Assembly (NCBI GenBank): GCA_937958365.1
Contig: CALFEW010000876.1
Location: forward strand, 1-7,114
Source: an uncultured Chloroflexota bacterium
Lineage (GTDB): Bacteria > Chloroflexota > Anaerolineae > Promineifilales > Promineifilaceae
Direction: 5' to 3'
DNA length: 7,114 nucleotides
In this document: positions 1-5,978 of the stretch, piece after piece
Numbering within the stretch: position 1 is the stretch's first letter
Layout of the letters: each line of letters starts with the position of its first letter
Program-made: the position numbers and the translations under genes
Notes under the pieces: model-generated
The model's input: the letters and a program-made list of their open reading frames with translations, nothing else
Database searches by the model: none
Told to the model about the DNA's origin: nothing

Positions 1-739
1 TCATCACCTGTTCATCGGCGCAGTACTGCCCCGTCAAATTCGCCGTGTCCGGGTGGCTGGCCAGCCAGACGGGCGTCCGCGCCCCATCGTCGGGCGAAGT
101 CTGTCCCCCGAAGCCGAGGTCGTTGCTCAGTTTGGAGTTGACGTCACCAGGATGGCAGGCGTTGACGACTACCTGATGCGCCGCCAGACGGCGGGCGAAA
201 GCGGCCGTAAGCATCCGATTGGCCTGTTTGGACTGGCGGTAGGCCTGGTTGTTGTCGTAGAGCCGGCGTTTAAATTCCACATCTGTCAAATCCAGGTTGC
301 CTGCGTAATAGCTGGCTACATTCACAACACGGGCGGGCGCGGAATGGATCAGCCGGTCGCGGAAAGCCTGGATGAGCCAGAAATAGCCCAATACATTGGT
401 GGCCCATTGCATCTCAACACCTTCTGGCGTTTCCAGGCGACGGCGTGGTGTTGCCGCCGCATTATTAACCAGGACGTGCAACGGCCCTGACCAGCGGTCA
501 GCCAAAGCGAGAATGTCGGCCTGCCGGGACAGGTCGGCTATTTCGTATTGCACCTGAGGGTTGCCTGTGGTCGCCCGTACCGCTTCTGTTGTCGCCGCCA
601 GTTGGGATTCGTTCCGGCCCACCAAAACCAATTCGTAACCGGGTAAAGCGGCCAGTTGGTGGGCGATTGCCTGACCAATCGCCCCATTGGCTCCTGTCAC
701 CAAAGCGACGCGCCTTGTTTCTATCCGTTCCCGAACCAT
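1..739 (-). CDS. Short-chain dehydrogenase/reductase (SDR), 3' end cut off by window edge
   Basis: Reading the minus strand from an ATG at 739-737 gives 246 residues open to the left edge, so the C-terminus is missing. The protein begins MVRERIETRRVALVTGANGA. Residues 15-22 are TGANGAIG, the glycine-rich TGxxGxIG turn of the Rossmann fold that binds NAD(P). Further on come LVNNAAA (NNAA where many SDRs have NNAG), WATNVLG with the helix-4 Asn, VVNVAS with the catalytic Ser region, and YRQSK, matching the catalytic YxxxK pair. CHPGDVNSKL after it resembles the HPGxVxT segment of retinol-dehydrogenase/WW-oxidoreductase-like SDRs. The expected role is NAD(P)-dependent oxidation or reduction of an alcohol/carbonyl in the cytoplasm; the substrate cannot be told. 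A strong Shine-Dalgarno (AAGGAG, plus 745-750) sits 5 bases before the ATG and fixes the start. It lies downstream of the BTAD regulator on the same strand, 205 bases away, so it is probably transcribed separately. Confidence 0.93.
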   Translation of the reverse strand, partial: MVRERIETRRVALVTGANGAIGQAIAHQLAALPGYELVLVGRNESQLAATTEAVRATTGNPQVQYEIADLSRQADILALADRWSGPLHVLVNNAAATPRRRLETPEGVEMQWATNVLGYFWLIQAFRDRLIHSAPARVVNVASYYAGNLDLTDVEFKRRLYDNNQAYRQSKQANRMLTAAFARRLAAHQVVVNACHPGDVNSKLSNDLGFGGQTSPDDGARTPVWLASHPDTANLTGQYCADEQVM

Positions 740-944
740 CTTTTCTCCTTGTTGGCTGCCGACATAGGCAATAGCCCATACTCGCCTACAGCCTCTATTA
801 ACGGAAAACCGCCTGCCTTTTCCGGCCAAGTTGTAGCGGTAAAGCGGCCTGACGGCAAGGGAAAAGGGGATCAGATGGTTGTTCCTCATTCACTGTTGGC
901 GATTGGTGTTGGGGAACGGCCGTTTCTGTACACGAGATTTACAC
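740..944. other. Intergenic spacer between the regulator and the SDR gene
   Basis: This stretch separates two minus-strand genes. It holds the SDR ribosome binding site (745-750), a 7-bp inverted repeat CGGAAAA (802-808) / TTTTCCG (818-824) with a 9-base loop, and one perfect AACGGCCGTT palindrome (915-924). The inverted repeat has no T-run on either side, so it is not a convincing terminator; it could equally be an operator for the SDR promoter. I see no convincing -35/-10 pair and no gene. Confidence 0.5.
915..924. repeat. Intergenic copy of the AACGGCCGTT palindrome
   Basis: A perfect copy of the iterated 10-mer, 20 bases beyond the stop codon of the regulator on the minus strand. It is one of two perfect copies that do not lie within a coding region (the other overlaps a stop codon at 5907). 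It shows that the motif is not purely a product of protein sequence. Confidence 0.9.
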
Positions 945-3734
945 CTACCAGGCCGTCAGCTTCCAAATTTCTGGCTGCCAGTTGCTCCGCTGGTCGCCAA
1001 TATCAGCGTAGATGATCACGGCCGTTTTCAAGGCCACCATCGCCGCTTCCTGCTGCCCCATTTGATGATACAAGTCGGCCAGATTGTTGTGCAAGGCCGC
1101 CTCCCGGTGTCGGTCGCCAAAAGTTTGACAGAGGCGCAACGCCTTCTGAAAACAAACGAGAGCCTCGTCGGTGTTGCCGGCAGCTGCTTCTACCAGGGCC
1201 AGATTGTTCAGCACTGCTGCCTGCTGGTCTACCTCGCCCTCCTTTTCCGCCAGAGAAAGGCTCCGCTCAAGACAGTGCCGCGCCCCGGCCAGATCAGCCT
1301 GAACGCGGGCCAGCATTCCCAAGACGTTGAGCGCCTGCATGAGCGCGGCGGTGTCGCCAGTCGTTTCCGCCAGCGTTAACGCTTCTTTGCCCAGCGCCAG
1401 GGCGCGTGGCTGGTCGCCGCGCCGGAAGGCGGTCAGACTACAGTCAGCCAGCAGACAGGCTTGCTCCCCAGGAAATTGGACCGCCGCCAGCGCCGCCTGA
1501 AAATGACTTTCGGCCAGTTCCCACTCCCCGCGCCGCTGGTGGACGTGGCCTAGTTTTTGTTCCAACCGGGCCAGATGCGCTTCATCGCTTTGGGCAACGG
1601 CCGTTTCATAAGCCAACAGCGCCGCTTCATATTCCCCTTGCAAGGTTTGTAAATCACCCACAGCTTCGTGCAAAACGGCCGTTGCGGAATGGCCCAAAGC
1701 CAACGCCGCCTGAAAATGGGCCAGCGCGGCCACATTGGCATAGACAGAACGCGCCGCCTCGCCGGCAAGCTTATAATAACTGGCTGCTTCCGCAGCCAGA
1801 CCGGCCAACTGGTAATGGCGCGCAATCTGGCCCGCTGATCCCGTGTGATGCTGGGCCAATCCCGCGGCCACGCGCCGGTGCAGCAACCGCCGCCGCGCCA
1901 GACTGGTCTCCTGGTAGACCAACGCCCGCATCTTTTCATGATGAAAATCATAGCCCACACTTTTGCCTGTCGCCGACTCCATCAGCACGCCCTGGCCCAT
2001 CAACTGTTCCAGAGCCATCACCGTCTCTTCCTCGCTGCGACCACTGACTGCCTGCAAGATATCAAAGGAAAAGGAACGGCCGATAACGGCAGCCGTTTGT
2101 AACAGTTGGCGGGCGGTTTCGGAAACGGCCGTTAAGCGGGTTTGCAGCAACCCTTGTACCCCCACCGGCATTTCCCAATCGGCTGCCCCTGCTTCCGGCA
2201 TGGCCGCCAGGTACGAGGCCACAAAAAAGGGCAGACCTTCCGTTTCCTGATAAAGACGCTCCCCGAATTGAGCCGGGGCATCGGCGCGCATGGCTCGGAC
2301 CAAGGCCGCTACCGGTTCCGGTCCCAGGCGCGACAACGGCATGACCGATCCCCACCCGGCCCGCTGGCTTTCGGCCAGCAGGGCGCGCAAACGATGCCGG
2401 ACGGGTACGCTTTCGCTGCGCCAGGTAACCACGATGAAGAGCGGTCGGTCGGCCAGCCGCCGCGCCAGGTAGGTGAGTAAATCCATTGAATCGGCGTCGG
2501 CCCAGTGCAAATCGTCCAGAAACAGAATGCCGGGTGGCGGCGCGCTGGCGGTGGTGGTCAACAGTTGGGCCATAGCTTCAAAAAAGTGCGCTTGCGCTCC
2601 TGGGCTGCTGCTGGTTATGGGTGGCAGCGGCCCGTTGGCTAATTCAGGCGCCAGCCGAGTGACATCCGCCAGCCAGTGGGCGGGCAGCGTTTGCATCCGG
2701 GCGACAAGCTGGGGTTGGGCAGCGGCGGCCCGCAGCCCGGTGATAAACGGGGCGTACGCCAGGCCGGTTTCCCCTGCGTAGCAGCGGGCACACACGACAT
2801 TGGCTGTCAACGAGGCCAGAAACTCCTCAACCAGCCGGGTTTTGCCTATGCCCGCTTCCCCTTCAATGACGAGAAAACGACCGTCTGGTCCCACCTCATC
2901 ATACGCCTGACGCAGCCTGTCCAATTCGCTTTCCCGCCCTACAAACGGTAAGGGTGATTGCCCGGAAGCATTTGCCGAACCGTGTGGGTTGGCTATGAAC
3001 TGGGCGCTGACCACGCCGGTGGTCAACCGATTTTCGCGGATGGCCTCATAAAGCGCCGTCGTTTCCGGCAAGGGCGCCACGCCCAACTCTTCGTCCAGAA
3101 TGCGCACACAATCGCGGTATTGGCGCAAGGCGGCGTTGGGTTGGCCCAGGGATGTGTAGATGTGCATGAGCTGGCAATGGACTTCCTCGCGCAGCGGGTC
3201 TAAACGCAGCCACTGTTGGGCGTATTGCCGGGCGGCGTCGAATTGGCCCTCTCTGGCAGTGTTTTGTACCAGGTGGGCCAGGGTCTCGCCGAGTTGACGG
3301 CGCAGGTGTTCGCTTTGTTGCAGCTGCCAGTCGTCGAATGGGAGGCTGTCGCGCAGGGAGAAGCCGGTTAAAAAGTCGTCGCGGTAAAGGGTAACGGCCG
3401 TTGCCAGTTCACCTTGTTTGGTGGCTTGCTCAAATTGGGTCACGTCGCACCAAACGCCGTTGGGTTCCAGGCCAATTTGTTCACGGGTGGCGACAATGGG
3501 GCTGTCGCCGATGGTGGCTTTGAGGGCGGAGAGAGTGCGGCGCAGGGCGGCTTTGGCGTGGCTGTCGTCGAAATCGGGCCAGAGGAAAGCGGCGAGGAAA
3601 TCGCGTGACGGCCGTTCACCGCTGAGGGCCAGGTAAGCCAGCAGGGCGGTGGCTTTGCGCGTGTCGGGTTCAACGATACGGCCGTCTCGTTCAATACGCG
3701 GCGGGCCGAGAAAGAAGAGTTTAAGAGGCGCCAT
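945..3734 (-). CDS. SARP/BTAD-type transcriptional regulator with STAND-like ATPase and TPR repeats
   Basis: A complete 929-residue protein. Residues 1-95 form an OmpR/SARP-type winged helix (MAPLKLFFLGPPRIERDG start; ALRRTLSALK recognition-helix region). Residues about 97-240 are the bacterial transcriptional activator domain (BTAD), which is helical and TPR-like. A linker leads to PLPFVGRESELDRL (261-274), the usual entry to an AAA_16/STAND ATPase. Walker A is GEAGIGKT (292-299) and Walker B is ILFLDDLHWAD (403-413). Residues about 640-915 are TPR repeats (for example LGHVHQRRGEWELAESHFQAAL and LNNLALVEAAAGNTDEALVCF). The protein ends PEIWKLTAW, as I recall many Chloroflexota relatives doing, so it looks intact. 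There is no C-terminal LuxR helix-turn-helix; DNA binding must be N-terminal. The expected role is a nucleotide-gated transcriptional switch whose TPRs sense a ligand or partner. The start at 3734 is the only in-frame ATG giving the whole winged helix, but the Shine-Dalgarno before it is weak (GGAAAA). The gene is divergent from the membrane-protein operon. Confidence 0.95.
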   Translation of the reverse strand: MAPLKLFFLGPPRIERDGRIVEPDTRKATALLAYLALSGERPSRDFLAAFLWPDFDDSHAKAALRRTLSALKATIGDSPIVATREQIGLEPNGVWCDVTQFEQATKQGELATAVTLYRDDFLTGFSLRDSLPFDDWQLQQSEHLRRQLGETLAHLVQNTAREGQFDAARQYAQQWLRLDPLREEVHCQLMHIYTSLGQPNAALRQYRDCVRILDEELGVAPLPETTALYEAIRENRLTTGVVSAQFIANPHGSANASGQSPLPFVGRESELDRLRQAYDEVGPDGRFLVIEGEAGIGKTRLVEEFLASLTANVVCARCYAGETGLAYAPFITGLRAAAAQPQLVARMQTLPAHWLADVTRLAPELANGPLPPITSSSPGAQAHFFEAMAQLLTTTASAPPPGILFLDDLHWADADSMDLLTYLARRLADRPLFIVVTWRSESVPVRHRLRALLAESQRAGWGSVMPLSRLGPEPVAALVRAMRADAPAQFGERLYQETEGLPFFVASYLAAMPEAGAADWEMPVGVQGLLQTRLTAVSETARQLLQTAAVIGRSFSFDILQAVSGRSEEETVMALEQLMGQGVLMESATGKSVGYDFHHEKMRALVYQETSLARRRLLHRRVAAGLAQHHTGSAGQIARHYQLAGLAAEAASYYKLAGEAARSVYANVAALAHFQAALALGHSATAVLHEAVGDLQTLQGEYEAALLAYETAVAQSDEAHLARLEQKLGHVHQRRGEWELAESHFQAALAAVQFPGEQACLLADCSLTAFRRGDQPRALALGKEALTLAETTGDTAALMQALNVLGMLARVQADLAGARHCLERSLSLAEKEGEVDQQAAVLNNLALVEAAAGNTDEALVCFQKALRLCQTFGDRHREAALHNNLADLYHQMGQQEAAMVALKTAVIIYADIGDQRSNWQPEIWKLTAW
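2075..2097. repeat. Paired degenerate palindromes: AACGGCCG and AACGGC-A-GCCGTT
   Basis: Inside the regulator gene, 2075-2082 carries eight bases of the iterated motif. Directly after it, 2085-2097 is AACGGC-A-GCCGTT, a perfect 6-1-6 inverted repeat that looks like the motif with extra bases at its centre. The minus-strand frame here reads TAAVIGRSF, so unlike the perfect copies the first one is read as I-G-R. It may be a decayed copy or simply chance next to real copies. Confidence 0.4.
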
Positions 3735-3740
3735 TTTTCC

Positions 3741-3768
3741 ATTTTACCTGCATTTTCATAACGGTAAA
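3741..3768 (-). promoter_or_regulatory. Candidate promoter of the BTAD regulator, possibly leaderless
   Basis: On the minus strand TTTACC (plus 3763-3768) and TAAAAT (plus 3741-3746) are separated by 16 bases. TAAAAT matches TATAAT at 5 of 6 positions and TTTACC matches TTGACA at 4 of 6. Transcription would begin about 7 bases after the -10, which falls on the regulator's start codon at 3734. A leaderless mRNA would agree with the weak Shine-Dalgarno there. The match is modest and no start site has been measured. Confidence 0.3.
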
Positions 3769-3792
3769 TGGTTCGTAACGTTTTTCGTAACG
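3755..3792. repeat. Triplicated 9-mer TTCRTAACG, candidate operator
   Basis: TTCATAACG lies at 3755-3763 and TTCGTAACG at 3772-3780 and 3784-3792, all in the same orientation, with start-to-start distances of 17 and 12 bases. Streptomyces SARP regulators are known to bind short direct repeats spaced about one helical turn apart near a -35 box. These repeats lie around and just upstream of the candidate promoter of a SARP-like gene, so autoregulation or control of the divergent operon is plausible. That link is inference. Confidence 0.45.
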
Positions 3793-3859
3793 CTGGAGAG
3801 ACGGTCATTCGCTATCGTGTGCCCTAAGTAAGCCTGACAAGCTGTGGAGGAAAAAGAAA

Positions 3860-3940
3860 ATGACTCTGGAAATCACCTTTATTTTGATGTTACTGACCTT
3901 TATTGTGGGCCTGATTACCGGCGTACGGCTGGTCAAATAA
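3860..3940 (+). CDS. 26-residue single-pass membrane microprotein
   Basis: The ORF encodes 26 residues beginning MTLEITFILMLLTFIVGLIT and ending GVRLVK. Residues 5-21 are almost wholly hydrophobic, with Glu4 before and Arg23/Lys26 after, giving one membrane helix with the positive end probably in the cytoplasm. It has the best ribosome binding site in the area, GGAGG at 3846-3850, 9 bases before the ATG. It is followed after 16 bases by the next gene, which has its own GGAGAAGG. The tight spacing suggests the first cistron of an operon with the four-helix protein and cytochrome c. I recognise no family. Single-helix proteins of this size are often accessory subunits of respiratory complexes (CydX and CcoS are examples of the size class), but no sequence similarity is claimed. 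It is short enough to be missed by automatic gene callers. It could instead be a translated leader. Confidence 0.7.
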   Translation: MTLEITFILMLLTFIVGLITGVRLVK

Positions 3941-3956
3941 TTGGAGAAGGATCGCC

Positions 3957-4415
3957 ATGCCTCAAAAAACACTGAGTACGCAGCAGACTATGAGTATGGG
4001 AGAAACGGCCGTTGATGGATTGTTAGCTGGTTTGGTGGGCGGGGGAGTGATGGCCCTCTTTTTGCTGACGGCGGGTTGGCTGGCGGGCGCGCCGCCGCTG
4101 ACCACGCTGGCTTATTTTGACCCGGCGCAGACGGGTAGCTGGCTGACCGGCCTGCTGGCGCATCTGGCGGTGGCGGCGATTTATGGGGTGGGGTTTGGAT
4201 TGCTGATAGGGGTGGTGGGGCGGTTACGGCCGTCGGCTCTGCGCGGGCTGTGGCTGTGGGGCATGGGCTATGGGCTAGCGCTGTGGCTGTTGGGGCTGGG
4301 AGTGGTGTTAACGGCCGTTGGCGCTCCGCTGGCGCAAATTCCGGCCTGGCAGTTTGCCCTGGCGCACGTTGTTTATGGCGGAGTGCTGGGTTTTTGGCTT
4401 GGTAAACATCGATAA
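3957..4415 (+). CDS. Four-helix integral membrane protein of unknown function
   Basis: This 152-residue protein has a short polar N-terminus (MPQKTLSTQQTMSMGETAVD) and four hydrophobic segments at about 20-44, 62-88, 97-121 and 128-149. Helices 2 and 4 each carry a histidine in a similar setting, LLAHLAVAAIYG (His69) and ALAHVVYGG (His137), the second giving an HxxYGxxxG pattern. Similar patterns occur in small polytopic proteins of the DUF1440/DUF6789 kind, but I cannot assign it to one. There is no signal peptide or catalytic motif. The start is supported by GGAGAAGG at 3943-3950, 6 bases before the ATG. It lies 16 bases after the microprotein gene and 9-21 bases before the cytochrome gene, so it is very likely co-transcribed with both. 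The paired histidines next to a cytochrome gene might suggest heme contact, but this is speculation. One AACGGCCGTT lies near each end of the gene. Confidence 0.85.
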   Translation: MPQKTLSTQQTMSMGETAVDGLLAGLVGGGVMALFLLTAGWLAGAPPLTTLAYFDPAQTGSWLTGLLAHLAVAAIYGVGFGLLIGVVGRLRPSALRGLWLWGMGYGLALWLLGLGVVLTAVGAPLAQIPAWQFALAHVVYGGVLGFWLGKHR

Positions 4416-4426
4416 TCTAAGTCAAT

Positions 4427-4432
4427 GGAGGG
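4427..4432 (+). promoter_or_regulatory. Shine-Dalgarno that decides the cytochrome c start
   Basis: GGAGGG overlaps the first in-frame ATG (4425) of the cytochrome gene. In-frame ATGs at 4434 and 4437 follow it by 1 and 4 bases. The upstream ATG at 4425 has no purine-rich site of its own. Translation therefore most likely starts at 4437, giving MKRVLKWIGIVLAG, a classic basic N-terminus before a membrane anchor. Confidence 0.6.
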
Positions 4433-4436
4433 TATG

Positions 4437-5348
4437 ATGAAACGTGTTTTGAAATGGATTGGCATTGTTTTGGCTGGATTGGTGGGGCTGGTTTTGTTAA
4501 CGGCCGTTATCCTGCACTTTGTCGGCCTCTCACGGCTGAACAACGCGCCAGAGGTGGCGACGAAACCGGTAAGCGTGCCCACCGACACGGCGGCCGTAGC
4601 ACGAGGCGAGCATCTGGTGAACGTGATCAGCTCGTGCGGCACGTGTCATGGCGAAGATCTGGGCGGGCAGGTCTTCTTTGACGGCGAAGTGGGCAGCTAC
4701 GTTTTTGCCGCCAACCTGACGGCAGGCGCGGGCGGCGTAGCGGCCACCTTTAGCGACGCCGATTGGGAACGGGCGATCCGGCATGGGGTGGGCAGCGACG
4801 GCCGTGTCCTGGTGATTATGCCCTCCAACTTCTACCAGCATTACAGCGACGCCGACCTGGGGGCGATGATCGCCTACCTGAAAGCCGCGACGCCGGTAGA
4901 CAACGACCTGGGCGTGCGGCGCGTCGGCTTCCCCGGTTCGGTGCTGGGCGGCACGCTTGGCTTTAACGACTTCACCCGGATCAACGGCATTGACCACGCC
5001 AACGTGGGCGCCAACAGCCCAGCGGCAGGGGCAACAGTTGAATACGGCGCTTATCTGGTGCAGATTGCCGCCTGTGGCGAGTGCCATGCGGCTAATCTGG
5101 CGGGCATCACCCTGGCCGAAGGACAAGACGGCCCGCCCGAAGGCCCCAACCTGACCCCCGGCGGCGACCTGGGCGGCTGGACAGATGCGGATTTCATGGC
5201 GGTTATGCGCACGGGGCAAACCCCAGACGGTCGTTCCCTCGACCCGGAAATGATGCCCTGGCCCACCTTCAGCCAGATGAGCGACACCGAATTGCAGGCG
5301 ATTTGGACCTATTTGCAATCGCTGCCCGCTTTGCCCGATAATTCGTAA
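4437..5348 (+). CDS. Membrane-anchored diheme cytochrome c
   Basis: The longest reading begins at 4425 (307 residues, used for numbering here); the Shine-Dalgarno favours 4437 (303 residues). Residues 6-32 (KRVLKWIGIV then a hydrophobic run) form an uncleaved signal anchor, placing the rest outside the membrane. Two class I cytochrome c domains follow. The first has CGTCH (71-75) and a likely axial Met132 in IMPSNFYQHYSD, then DLGAMIAYLK. The second has CGECH (217-221) with Met276/277 in MMPWPTFSQMSD, then ELQAIWTYLQSLP. The paired layout resembles diheme cytochrome subunits that accept electrons from periplasmic dehydrogenases. As both domains keep a Met ligand, both hemes are probably His/Met and of fairly high potential. 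It presumably passes electrons between a dehydrogenase or quinol oxidoreductase and a terminal acceptor. No redox partner is encoded in the window. It is the third gene of the tight run starting at 3860. Confidence 0.95.
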   Translation: MKRVLKWIGIVLAGLVGLVLLTAVILHFVGLSRLNNAPEVATKPVSVPTDTAAVARGEHLVNVISSCGTCHGEDLGGQVFFDGEVGSYVFAANLTAGAGGVAATFSDADWERAIRHGVGSDGRVLVIMPSNFYQHYSDADLGAMIAYLKAATPVDNDLGVRRVGFPGSVLGGTLGFNDFTRINGIDHANVGANSPAAGATVEYGAYLVQIAACGECHAANLAGITLAEGQDGPPEGPNLTPGGDLGGWTDADFMAVMRTGQTPDGRSLDPEMMPWPTFSQMSDTELQAIWTYLQSLPALPDNS

Positions 5349-5358
5349 TCGTTGTTGT

Positions 5359-5391
5359 AGGTGACAGTCACTTTTGAAGTGACTGTCACCT
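5359..5391. repeat. Perfect 15-bp inverted repeat with palindromic arms, abutting a ribosome binding site
   Basis: AGGTGACAGTCACTT (5359-5373) and AAGTGACTGTCACCT (5377-5391) are exact reverse complements around a 3-base TTG loop. Each arm also contains its own interrupted palindrome, GTGAC-A-GTCAC and GTGAC-T-GTCAC. The hairpin starts 10 bases after the cytochrome stop, but no T-run follows; instead GGAGG of the acetyltransferase begins at the next base. It could be a factor-assisted terminator, an operator for a dimeric protein, an RNA switch at the ribosome binding site, or a dispersed REP-like element. Confidence 0.85.
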
Positions 5392-5401
5392 GGAGGTATG
5401 T

Positions 5402-5908
5402 ATGAAAATTTTGGAGACCAACCGACTGCTATTACGCCATTTGGAACCCGGCGATCTGGACGACCTGTACGCTCTATACCGCGATCCAGAAATACGGCGC
5501 TACTTCCCGGATGGCACGTTGACCTATGAGGAAACCAAAGAAGAGCTGGAATGGTTTCTCAACGGCCACCCCGAACACCCGGAACTGGGCTTGTGGGCGA
5601 CAATTCATAAAGAGACCAGGCAGTTTGTTGGCCGGTGCGGGCTGCTCCCATGGACCATTGATGGGCAGGACGAAGTCGAAGTGGCTTATCTCATTGCCAA
5701 AACACATTGGCGGCAGGGATTGGGCGCAGAAGCGGCGCTGGCGATCCGGGATTACGGCTTTGGGCAATTGGGGCTGACGCGCCTGATTTGCATGATTTAC
5801 CCGGATAACACCGCCTCTATCGGCGTGGCTCAGAAAATTGGGATGTCTTTGGAACGGGAAGCCGAAGATGAGATGGGGCCGTTTTTGATTTATGCTCTGA
5901 ATGGGTAA
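5402..5908 (+). CDS. GNAT family N-acetyltransferase, RimJ/RimL-like
   Basis: A complete 168-residue protein. It opens MKILETNRLLLRHLEPGDLD, the ETxRLxLR start typical of Acetyltransf_3 (RimJ/RimL-like) enzymes. Motif A is EVAYLIAKTHWRQGLGAEA, with RQGLGA (104-109) as the (Q/R)xxGxG/A loop that holds the acetyl-CoA pyrophosphate. YPDNTASIGVAQKIGM (133-148) is the usual NxxSxxVxxKxGF-like segment near the C-terminus. The enzyme should be cytoplasmic and transfer an acetyl group to an amine; the family acts on ribosomal protein N-termini, antibiotics, polyamines and small metabolites, and the substrate cannot be told here. The start is fixed by GGAGG (5392-5396), 5 bases before the ATG and immediately after the 5359-5391 hairpin. 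An out-of-frame ATG at 5398 lies between them. The TAA stop overlaps an AACGGCCGTT copy. It is 53 bases from the cytochrome gene, so it may be a separate unit. Confidence 0.93.
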   Translation: MKILETNRLLLRHLEPGDLDDLYALYRDPEIRRYFPDGTLTYEETKEELEWFLNGHPEHPELGLWATIHKETRQFVGRCGLLPWTIDGQDEVEVAYLIAKTHWRQGLGAEAALAIRDYGFGQLGLTRLICMIYPDNTASIGVAQKIGMSLEREAEDEMGPFLIYALNG

Positions 5909-5916
5909 CGGCCGTT
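5907..5916. repeat. AACGGCCGTT palindrome overlapping the acetyltransferase stop codon
   Basis: The last two bases of the TAA stop (5906-5908) are the first two of this perfect copy. The rest lies in the 70-base gap before the next gene. Outside this motif and the AAAGGAAAGGG ribosome binding region near 5967-5976, the gap shows nothing I can name. Confidence 0.9.
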
Positions 5917-5978
5917 GAACCGCCAAAGCAGAACCCAATTCACGCTCGTGGACGGCGATCATCTGAAAGGAAAGGGAA

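Larger units (their letters stand above)
3735..3859. promoter_or_regulatory. Divergent regulatory region between the regulator and the membrane-protein operon
   Basis: This 125-base AT-richer spacer must hold promoters for both directions. It contains three copies of a 9-mer (3755, 3772, 3784) and an imperfect inverted repeat CCATTTTACC (3739-3748) / GGTAAATGG (3763-3771). I see no gene here. For the plus-strand operon no clear -35/-10 pair stands out. Confidence 0.6.

Noticed and set aside
53..490. 145-residue plus-strand frame at the left end
   Set aside because: It is antisense to the SDR reading frame, which carries all expected SDR motifs.
802..824. Inverted repeat CGGAAAA/TTTTCCG as a transcription terminator
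   Set aside because: Only 7 bp, AT-rich, 9-base loop and no T-run on either strand; too weak to call a terminator.
1406..2047. 213-residue open frame on the plus strand inside the regulator gene
   Set aside because: Proline- and arginine-rich low-complexity product antiparallel to TPR-coding sequence; a composition shadow.
3440..3808. 122-residue minus-strand frame starting upstream of the regulator
   Set aside because: It overlaps the winged-helix coding region in another frame and is serine/proline-rich beyond the first 35 residues; no family resemblance.
4530..5318. 262-residue open frame on the minus strand opposite the cytochrome c gene
   Set aside because: It lies wholly opposite a clear diheme cytochrome gene with intact heme motifs, has no recognisable domain or ribosome binding site, and is explained by GC-rich third positions.
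5359..5391. Hairpin as a simple intrinsic terminator for the cytochrome operon
   Set aside because: No T-run follows on the plus strand and the next gene's ribosome binding site begins at once, so it is listed as a repeat of open function.
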